Assembly: GCA_900547045.1 (NCBI GenBank)
Contig: URFB01000002.1
Location: 1-21,573, forward strand
Direction: 5' to 3'
Length of the DNA: 21,573 bases
DNA from: an uncultured Mollicutes bacterium
GTDB taxonomy: Bacteria > Bacillota_I > Bacilli_A > Acholeplasmatales > Anaeroplasmataceae
In this document: positions 15,936 to 21,573 of the stretch, one piece after another
Layout of the letters: every line of letters starts with the position of its first letter
Position numbering within the stretch: the stretch's first letter is position 1
Made by a program: the position numbers and the translations under genes
The notes under the pieces: model-generated
What the model was told of the DNA's origin: nothing
Databases searched by the model: none
The model's input: only the letters and a program-made list of their open reading frames with translations

Positions 15936-17465
15936 ATGACTGATAAGATTATTGTTTTAGATTTTGGCTCTCAATATAATCAATTAATTGCTCGTCGTAT
16001 TCGTGAAATGGGCGTATATAGCGCCCTTCTTCCTCATACGATTAAGGCCGAAGAAATCAAAGCGATGGAGGGCGTTAAGGGTATCGTCTTTTCAGGTGGT
16101 CCTAAGTCTGTTTATGATGAGGATGCCTTCACAGTTGATGAAGAAATTTTTAGCCTAGGACTTCCCATTTTAGGAATTTGCTACGGCATGCAGCTTACCG
16201 CTAAGCATTTTGGTGGGGAAATTAAATCAAGCCAAACTCGTGAGTATGGAAAGATGAATATTTTTATTGAAGACAAATCCTTATTATTTAAGGACCTAGA
16301 TAATAGTGAAGAGGTTTGGATGAGTCATGGAGATCATGTAGCATCTATTCCTGCAGGCTTTAAGCTTCTTGCTAAATCTCAAAATGGCCTTGTAGCGGCT
16401 ATTGCAAATGAGGAAAAGAAGATTTACTGTGTTCAGTTCCATCCTGAGGTAAGACATACGGTAAATGGAAATAAAATGCTTCACAATTTTGTGTTTGAGG
16501 TATGTAAGGCTCAAAATAACTGGTCAATGAAAAATTATCTTGAAATGCAAATTGAACAAATTAGAAAAACAGTTGGCAACAAGAAGGTTCTTTGTGGACT
16601 TTCTGGTGGTGTTGATTCAACCGTTGTAGCTGTATTGCTACACAAGGCAATTGGTCATAATTTAACCTGCATGTTTATTGATCATGGTCTTTTAAGGCAA
16701 AATGAAGGCAATGAGGTAATGGCAGCCTGTCAGAAATTTGATATGAATGTAATTCGTATTAATGCTAAGGAGCGCTTTTTATCTAAGCTTGCTGGTGTTA
16801 CTGAACCTGAGCGTAAGCGTAAAATTATTGGTAATGAATTTGTTTATTGCTTCGACGAGGAATCACGTAAGCTAGGTGATTTTGATTTTCTAGCTCAAGG
16901 AACGCTTTATACTGATGTTATTGAATCAGGTACTGCAACAGCTCAAACAATCAAGTCACATCATAATGTTGGTGGTCTTCCTAAGGATATGAAGTTTAAG
17001 CTTATTGAGCCTTTAAATGTTTTATTTAAGGATGAGGTAAGAGCTTTAGGTCTTGAAATGGGTCTTCCTTATGAAATTGTATGGCGTCAACCTTTCCCAG
17101 GCCCTGGTCTTGCGATTAGAATCATTGGCGATATTACAGAAGAAAAGCTTGAAATTGTTAGGAAGAGTGATGCGATTTTAAGAGAAGAAATAGCAAAGGC
17201 TGGTCTTGATAAAGAAATATGGCAATACTTTACTGCCTTAACTAATATGAAGAGTGTAGGTGTTATGGGTGATGGTAGAACCTATAATTATGCAATTGCT
17301 ATTCGTGCTGTTACTTCAATTGATGGTATGACAGCTGATTGGGCTCGTATTCCTTATGATGTTTTAGACAAAATATCAAGAAGAATTGTAAATGAAGTAT
17401 CAGGTGTTAATAGAGTTCTTTTAGATTGTACATCTAAACCACCTGCAACAATCGAATTTGAATAA
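15936..17465 (+). CDS. guaA: GMP synthase, glutamine-hydrolysing
   Basis: GuaA aminates XMP to GMP with ATP and glutamine. The N-terminal class I glutaminase has its nucleophile Cys82 in GICYGMQL, with His169 and Glu171 in QFHPEVRH. The ATP pyrophosphatase domain has the PP-loop SGGVDST (from 223). The C-terminal dimerisation domain includes RQPFPGPGLAIRIIG and ends in CTSKPPATIEFE, as usual. The 509 residues are all present. AGGAG (15926-15930) overlaps the guaB stop and is 5 bases from the ATG. It is the last gene of the operon, followed two bases later by a strong terminator. Confidence 0.98.
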   Translation: MTDKIIVLDFGSQYNQLIARRIREMGVYSALLPHTIKAEEIKAMEGVKGIVFSGGPKSVYDEDAFTVDEEIFSLGLPILGICYGMQLTAKHFGGEIKSSQTREYGKMNIFIEDKSLLFKDLDNSEEVWMSHGDHVASIPAGFKLLAKSQNGLVAAIANEEKKIYCVQFHPEVRHTVNGNKMLHNFVFEVCKAQNNWSMKNYLEMQIEQIRKTVGNKKVLCGLSGGVDSTVVAVLLHKAIGHNLTCMFIDHGLLRQNEGNEVMAACQKFDMNVIRINAKERFLSKLAGVTEPERKRKIIGNEFVYCFDEESRKLGDFDFLAQGTLYTDVIESGTATAQTIKSHHNVGGLPKDMKFKLIEPLNVLFKDEVRALGLEMGLPYEIVWRQPFPGPGLAIRIIGDITEEKLEIVRKSDAILREEIAKAGLDKEIWQYFTALTNMKSVGVMGDGRTYNYAIAIRAVTSIDGMTADWARIPYDVLDKISRRIVNEVSGVNRVLLDCTSKPPATIEFE

Positions 17466-17467
17466 GG

Positions 17468-17495
17468 TGCGGAGCGAAAATGCTCCGCATTTCTT
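17468..17495 (+). terminator. Intrinsic terminator closing the purine operon
   Basis: TGCGGAGC (17468-17475) pairs perfectly with GCTCCGCA (17482-17489) around GAAAAT, followed by TTTCTT. The GC-rich 8-bp stem and T-rich tail two bases after the guaA stop mark the end of the 13-gene transcript. Confidence 0.92.
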
Positions 17496-17540
17496 AAATC
17501 CTAATGGGGAATAACTGATGTTATGATATAATCAAAGCAA

Positions 17541-17570
17541 TAGACTGAAAAGGTTGAGTCACTGTATAAT
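17541..17570 (+). promoter_or_regulatory. Candidate promoter for the accessory segment
   Basis: TAGACT (17541-17546) and TATAAT (17565-17570) are 18 bases apart, four of six and six of six matches to vegetative -35 and -10 boxes. They lie between the operon terminator and the ATL-like pseudogene at 17644. A second TATAAT at 17527-17532 has no plausible -35 partner. The assignment rests on pattern and position only. Confidence 0.4.
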
Positions 17571-17643
17571 TTATTGATGATTTTTAAAACTGTCTCATTG
17601 CATAGAAGTGTTTAAATGCTTATTCTTAAAGGAGGGGGCAGAT

Positions 17644-18122
17644 ATGGCTAATGAAAATAAAAAGGATTTTAATGCTATGTTGCATGATAGCAAAGATATG
17701 CCAAAGTTTCAGATTATTACAGATGAAAAAAGTATTGAGAAATATGGTGGAAATAAAATGTACTTTGCTCCACCGATTGACTATGACAAGGTAATGAAAC
17801 AAATTCCTTGTGGCAGAGTAATTAATGTTGGCAAAATATGAGAGCATCTTGCAAAACTAAATGGAGCAGATTTTACAGAGCCTATTACGGCAGGTATTTT
17901 GGTTCCATTGCTGCGTGGGCAAGCTACCAACTCTCCAATGATGAAACACCGTATTGGAGAACATTAAAAGCAAATGGTGAGCTAAATGAAAAATATCCTG
18001 GTGGTGTAGAAGCACAGAAAGAGAAGCCGGAAACTGAAGTACACACAATTCTTCAAAAAGCACGTAAAAACATCAAGTATTTTGTAAAGGACTATGAAAG
18101 TGTTCTTGAAGACTTGGAGTAA
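17644..18122 (+). pseudogene. Broken alkyltransferase-like (ATL/MGMT-family) DNA-binding protein
   Basis: A protein of about 159 residues is spread over two frames. The first part (ATG 17644, AAAGGAGGGGG upstream) reads from MANENKKDFN to IPCGRVINVGKI and stops at TGA 17839-17841. The same frame then continues with EHLAKLNGADFTEPITAGI, ordinary family sequence, so the TGA replaces a residue, probably Arg. At about 17897-17905 (GGTATTTTGGTTCC) one base is missing, and the sequence resumes in another frame with SIAAWASYQ, TPYWRTLKANGELNEKYPGG and the C-terminus, ending at 18122. In MGMT enzymes the active site is PCHRVV. The aligned segment here is PYWRTL, with no cysteine, as in ATL proteins that bind alkylguanine without repairing it. 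Two independent lesions make a functional product unlikely. Confidence 0.75.
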
Positions 18123-18152
18123 ACAAAACTGGAATAAGTTGAGGTGATGTTT

Positions 18153-18740
18153 GTGGTAAGTAAGTTAAAATACGGCAATACAAATACATTTTTTATTTAT
18201 GAAATAAGCGGTAATTTGCTTATCTATACTGACTATGCAGGAACATTGCCTGCATTTAATAGAGCGATTAAAGAGCACAACATAAAAATCAGTGATATTA
18301 CTTATGTCTTGGCAACATAGTACTATCCTGATCATATTGGGCTTATAAGCGAACTTATGGAATTGGGTGTAAAACTTCTGCTGATTGAGACACAAGGCGA
18401 ATATATTCATTTTTCTGATGAAATATTTAGTAGGGATGCACGGATGAAATATGTGCCAATAAACAAAGAAGATGCTGTTTTGGTTAAATGTAAAGAAAGC
18501 AGAGTATTTCTTTACAGCATAGGAATTGAAGGTGAAATTTTATCTACGTCAAGTCATAGTAAAGATAGTATTTCTCTAATTTTGGATGATGGGTTTTGTT
18601 TTGTTGGCGATTTGGAGCCTATAGATTATCTTGACACTTATGATAACAATGTAGAGTTTAAAGAAGATTGGAAAATTGTCATGAGTCGTAATTTTAAAGT
18701 CATTTTTTATGCACACGCAAATGAAAGAGTAGTATTGTAA
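18153..18740 (+). pseudogene. Metallo-beta-lactamase-fold hydrolase with a stop at its metal-binding motif
   Basis: Read through one internal stop, this is a 195-residue MBL-fold protein. GAGGTG (18141-18146) precedes a GTG at 18153; an ATG at 18147 is possible but too close to it. The start reads KLKYGNTNTFFIYEISGNLL, then DITYVLAT, a TAG at 18318-18320, and YYPDHIGLISELM. The family motif here is THxHxDH, so the stop replaces the first metal-ligand histidine and the second histidine is tyrosine. Downstream, SSHSKDSISLIL and FVGDLEP keep the later histidine and aspartate ligands, and the C-terminus is complete. The remaining open frame from 18357 (127 residues) lacks the motif and is unlikely to be an enzyme. 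Substrate is unknown. Confidence 0.75.
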
Positions 18741-18842
18741 TCGGCAAATGATAATTTTATGAAATAATGCATTTATATTTGATGGAGGTATCACATGTGT
18801 GGAATGACAACTGATTTATAAAATAATAAATCGGAGGTTTAT

Positions 18843-19316
18843 ATGGATTATAAAATAAGAAATTTAAAACAAAATGAAGTAAATGTACTAAATACATTTT
18901 TGTGTGAAGCTATTTTTATTCCAGATGTAGTCGATGCGCCGCCATATGAAATAATTAAGCAACCAGAATTACAAGTATATGTAACAGATTTTGGCAAGCA
19001 AAAAGATGATATGTGTTATGTGGCTGAAACAGATGACAAAATAGTTGGAGCAGTATGGGTTCGTATTATGGATGATTATGGACATGTTGATGATGAAACT
19101 CCGTCATTTGCTATATCATTGCTTAAAGAGTATAGAAATCATGGTATTGGAACTAAATTGATGAAAAGAATGCTTTTAGAACTCAAAAAACAAGGATATA
19201 AGCAGGCATCATTGTCAGTTCAAAAGATAAATTATGCCGTTCATATGTATAAAAATGTTGGCTTCAGTATCGTTGATGAAAACGACGAAGAATACATTAT
19301 GGTATGTAAATTATAA
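18843..19316 (+). CDS. GNAT-family N-acetyltransferase
   Basis: An intact 157-residue protein with the GNAT layout. The N-terminal strand is DYKIRNLKQNE, a middle section reads CYVAETDDKIVGAVWVRIM, and the acetyl-CoA loop is LLKEYRNHGIGTKLMKRML (RNHGIG, about residues 98-103). It ends in the motif-B segment VQKINYAVHMYKNVGF. It would transfer an acetyl group from acetyl-CoA to an amine; the substrate cannot be told from sequence. GGAGG (18832-18836) is 6 bases from the ATG. It is the only clearly undamaged gene in the accessory segment. An 8-codon frame with its own GGAGG (18795-18821) lies just upstream and may be chance. Confidence 0.88.
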   Translation: MDYKIRNLKQNEVNVLNTFLCEAIFIPDVVDAPPYEIIKQPELQVYVTDFGKQKDDMCYVAETDDKIVGAVWVRIMDDYGHVDDETPSFAISLLKEYRNHGIGTKLMKRMLLELKKQGYKQASLSVQKINYAVHMYKNVGFSIVDENDEEYIMVCKL

Positions 19317-19387
19317 TTCAATATTCTATATTAAAACTGTAGGAATAATAGGCGAGCATTTTTATGTAGCAAGTTGATTGGTAAAGT

Positions 19388-19404
19388 TCGCACCGCTGGT
19401 GCGA
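19388..19404. repeat. Palindrome TCGCACC-GCT-GGTGCGA upstream of the DUF1016 gene
   Basis: A perfect 7-bp inverted repeat with a 3-base centre, 16 bases before the chosen start of the nuclease gene. The same palindrome, with one centre base changed, occurs inside that gene at 19711-19729, and the surrounding bases (AAA follows one base later) also match. It could be an operator, a hairpin in the 5' leader, or a leftover copy of the coding segment. Confidence 0.7.
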
Positions 19405-19419
19405 TAAATGGAGAGGAAT

Positions 19420-20441
19420 ATGGAAAAGAATGAAATTGTGGGTTATGAACCACTTGTGGATGATTTAAAGGAATTGATCCATAAAAAACAATATCAAGTT
19501 CTGAAATTAATAAACTCGGAAACTATAAATTTGTATTTGGAAATTGGAGAAGAAATCTATAGACAACAGGAAGAAAACGGTTGGGGAAAATCAATTGCTC
19601 AAATGCTTTCAACAAAATTGCAAAAAGAGTTTCCGGGTGCAAAGGGATATTCAGCCGCCAATTTGTGGAGAATGCGCAATTTCTATTTGACTTATCGTGA
19701 TTCTGAAAAACTCGCACCACTGGTGCGAGAAATTAGTTGGAGCAATAATATCATCATTATGGAAAAATGTAAGGATGATTTTCAACGTGAATTTTACATT
19801 CAAATGACGAAAAGATATGGTTGGACTAAGCGCATTTTAACTAATTTTATCGAGGCACAGACCTATGAGAAATATTTACTGAATCAAACGAATTTTGATT
19901 TAACGCTTCCGATTGCGCAAAGAGTACAGGCTAAGCTTGCAATAAAAGATGAATATACATTTGATTTTGCCGAATTGTCACCGGAATACTCTGAACACGA
20001 ATTGGAAATGCAATTGGTAATAATATAAGAGCGTTTTTGATAGAAATGGGGGGAGACTATACATTTATAGGGAATCAATATCATCTGATGGGGGGAAGCA
20101 GGGATTTATATATTGATCTATTGCTTTTTCATAGAAGGTTGAGAAGTCTGATAGCCATAGAGTTAAAAATAGGTGAATTTGAAGCAGAATATGCCGGAAA
20201 AATGCAGTTGTATTTGTCAGTGTTGGACGAGCAAGTCAAATTACAAGATGAGAATCCGTCAATCGGAATTATTATTTGCAAGAGTAAGGATAAAACTTAT
20301 GTGGAATATGCCTTGAAGAATATCAATGCCCCGATTGGCGTGGCTACATATCAGTTAAGAAATACGTTACCGGAAGAGATGAAAGCAATGTTACCGGAGC
20401 CGGAGGAGATTGTTAAGAGGTTGAGAATATTTGAGGAATAA
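19420..20441 (+). pseudogene. Frameshifted DUF1016/YhcG-type PDDEXK nuclease
   Basis: Two adjacent frames together make one 340-residue protein, the usual length for this family. The first part (to TAA at 20026-20028) is the N-terminal helical domain: GWGKSIAQMLSTKLQKEFPG, ANLWRMRNFYLTY, KLAPLVREISWSNN and YGWTKRIL. The second part, in another frame to 20441, is the nuclease domain: DYTFIGNQYHL, LYIDLLLFHRR, IAIELKIGEF, GKMQLYLSVLDE and PSIGIIICKSK, with the Asp and the Glu-x-Lys of a PDDEXK centre. The break is at about 20013-20020 (TTGGTAATAATATAAG), where one base appears to be missing. Start 19420 is preferred to 19408 because GGAG (19410-19413) is then 6 bases away. No slippery sequence suggests programmed frameshifting. 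Function of the family is not firmly known; it is predicted to cleave DNA. Confidence 0.8.
19711..19729. repeat. Second copy of the palindrome, CTCGCACC-ACT-GGTGCGAG, inside the nuclease gene
   Basis: A perfect 8-bp inverted repeat with a 3-base centre, encoding the LAPLVRE part of KLAPLVREISW. It shares TCGCACC-N-CTGGTGCGA-N-AAAT with the copy at 19388-19404, 323 bases upstream. The amino-acid motif is a family feature, so coding constraint alone may explain this copy but not the upstream one. Confidence 0.7.
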
Positions 20442-20484
20442 GAAAGTTTTGTAATCATATAATGATAAGAGAAGGAGAATAATT

Positions 20485-21573
20485 ATGACAAAGATACAAT
20501 ATTTTAGGATATATAATTTGTTTAATCAATATAATGTTTCGTTAAACTTTGAGGACAATGTAAACATATTTTTGGGTGAAAACGGAATGGGAAAAACAAC
20601 AATTCTAAGTTGTTTATATTATGTTTTGAGTGGAAGATTAGACAAGCTAGATAATATATTGTTTGATTCGATTGTAATAAGATTTGAAGGGAATGAAGAA
20701 CTTACATTAAAGCGAAATGATTTGAATAGATATCTAGAGGAGAATGTTTATGACACACTACGATATAGAAGAATGCGTCATAGTAATTTAGGTAACATTT
20801 TTTCAGAAAAGGAAAAAGAAGAATTAAAGAGGTTAGCTCAAGAAGGAAATGCAAATAGAGAGGAATTGACAGAGTATGCTGTTCGAGTTGGAGATGTATA
20901 TGGCATACCAACAAGAATTGCATATGAAGAAGTGAGTAGATATATTTTTTCGCGTCTAAGACAGGATGAGTCCGGAAGAGCTACAAATGCAGTTGATTTC
21001 AAAAATAAAGTTGAAAACTTGGTTGAGGAAGATGTCCTTTATTATCCTACATACAGAAGAATAGAGGAAGATATGTCTAAGTTGGGTGTGGATATGGATA
21101 GAGATAATGTAAAAGAACGCCTTATTCAGTTTGGAATGAAAGATGTAGAAAATAGAATTGACAAAGTTCTTGAGACAATAAAATCAGCAGCTATAAATGG
21201 ATTTGCTAAGATGACAGGTGTTCTATTGAAGCAATATTTAAATCATACAGAAATTGATAAGGGTATAAATATAGATAAAGAAACGTTAAATATTGCTTTG
21301 GATAGAATTGGTGATGAAATAGAGAAATCTGATAAAGAAAAAATAAAGCAAATAGTAGCTAATAATGAAATATATAAAGGTATAATAAAAGAAGCTGTAA
21401 CAAACTTAAGTACTGGATCAGGATTATCAAAAGCTTTTGAAAATCAGTGGGCTTTTCCTAGAATAGCTTATGAAATGCTATTAACAGGTGAAAAGACAGG
21501 CAGATTAGGACCGATGATGGAAAATGTAGCAGTTTATTATGAAGAAGAACAAAAAAACTTAGTTCAACGATTA
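20485..21573 (+). CDS. AAA ATPase running in frame into a GspF/PilC-like segment (partial)
   Basis: The frame is open from ATG 20485 (GAAGGAG 7 bases before it) to the window edge, 363 codons without a stop. Residues 1 to about 288 look like an SMC/OLD-type AAA ATPase: KIQYFRIYNLFNQYNVSLNF, Walker A GENGMGKTT (about 32-40), then a long helical charged region with YYPTYRRIEEDM. From about residue 292 the sequence changes family: NNEIYKGIIKEA, GSGLSKAFEN, FPRIAYEMLLTGEKTGRLG, ENVAVYYEEEQ. This is the pattern of type II secretion F proteins (GspF/PilC), inner-membrane platform proteins of pilus and secretion systems. The ATPase C-terminal half with Walker B is missing before the switch. I know of no natural ATPase-GspF fusion of this kind. 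An assembly or recombination junction near 21345-21380 is the simplest reading. Confidence 0.6.
   Translation, partial: MTKIQYFRIYNLFNQYNVSLNFEDNVNIFLGENGMGKTTILSCLYYVLSGRLDKLDNILFDSIVIRFEGNEELTLKRNDLNRYLEENVYDTLRYRRMRHSNLGNIFSEKEKEELKRLAQEGNANREELTEYAVRVGDVYGIPTRIAYEEVSRYIFSRLRQDESGRATNAVDFKNKVENLVEEDVLYYPTYRRIEEDMSKLGVDMDRDNVKERLIQFGMKDVENRIDKVLETIKSAAINGFAKMTGVLLKQYLNHTEIDKGINIDKETLNIALDRIGDEIEKSDKEKIKQIVANNEIYKGIIKEAVTNLSTGSGLSKAFENQWAFPRIAYEMLLTGEKTGRLGPMMENVAVYYEEEQKNLVQRL

Noticed and set aside
18318..18320. TAG read through as a sense codon in the MBL gene
   Set aside because: Three operon genes use TAG as their normal stop, and the neighbouring histidine is also lost, so loss of function is simpler.
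18795..18821. Eight-codon frame (MCGMTTDL) with GGAGG upstream of the GNAT gene
   Set aside because: Too short to separate from chance; no recognisable attenuator structure surrounds it.
20026..20040. Programmed frameshift in the DUF1016 gene
   Set aside because: No slippery heptamer or stimulatory hairpin is visible at the break; a one-base deletion explains it.
1..21573. CRISPR arrays, tRNA or rRNA genes, insertion-sequence ends
   Set aside because: No regularly spaced direct repeats, tRNA TTCGANNCC-type arms, rRNA sequence or transposase was recognised.

Overview
This window reads as chromosomal DNA of a low-GC, Gram-positive-type bacterium (Bacillota; a Clostridia, Erysipelotrichia or Bacilli-like gut lineage fits, but no genus can be named). 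The grounds are the AT-rich sequence, strong AGGAGG ribosome sites, TAA/TAG stops, a guanine-class purine riboswitch, a single-chain PurL with a fused glutaminase and an iron-sulfur PurF.

Layout. Bases 1-126 hold the last 28 residues of an unidentified membrane protein and its terminator. Bases 215-457 are a regulatory leader: a -10-like box, a guanine riboswitch aptamer (227-295), a long AT-rich spacer with its own nested hairpins, and an intrinsic terminator (416-449). Bases 470-17465 are a 13-gene co-oriented operon, purE-purK-purL-purC-purF-purM-purN-purH-purD-folD-purB-guaB-guaA, with gaps of 31 bases or fewer and several overlaps. A strong terminator (17468-17495) closes it.

The operon holds every step from PRPP to IMP. 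PurF makes phosphoribosylamine, PurD adds glycine, PurN formylates, PurL amidates, PurM closes the imidazole ring, PurK/PurE carboxylate, PurC/PurB add the aspartate nitrogen, and PurH finishes IMP. FolD supplies the 10-formyl-tetrahydrofolate used by PurN and PurH. GuaB and GuaA carry IMP to GMP. PurA, for the AMP branch, is absent, although PurB serves that branch too. The end product of the GMP branch is therefore close to the ligand sensed by the leader.

From about 17.5 kb the character changes. Lys and Glu codons shift from AAG/GAG towards AAA/GAA, TTG becomes common, and the genes are short, accessory and mostly damaged: an ATL/MGMT-like pseudogene (nonsense plus frameshift), a metallo-beta-lactamase-fold pseudogene whose first metal-ligand codon is a stop, an intact GNAT acetyltransferase, a frameshifted DUF1016/YhcG-type PDDEXK nuclease, and an AAA ATPase. 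The ATPase frame runs in frame into a type II secretion F (GspF/PilC)-like segment at the window edge. This looks like a decaying horizontally acquired segment.

The two most interesting points are the leader and the last gene. The leader contains a possible 34-codon ORF whose start lies in a hairpin that competes with the riboswitch P1 strand. The ORF runs through the terminator, and its stop overlaps the purE ribosome site. The last gene is an ATPase-GspF chimera that is either an assembly or recombination junction or a real fusion.
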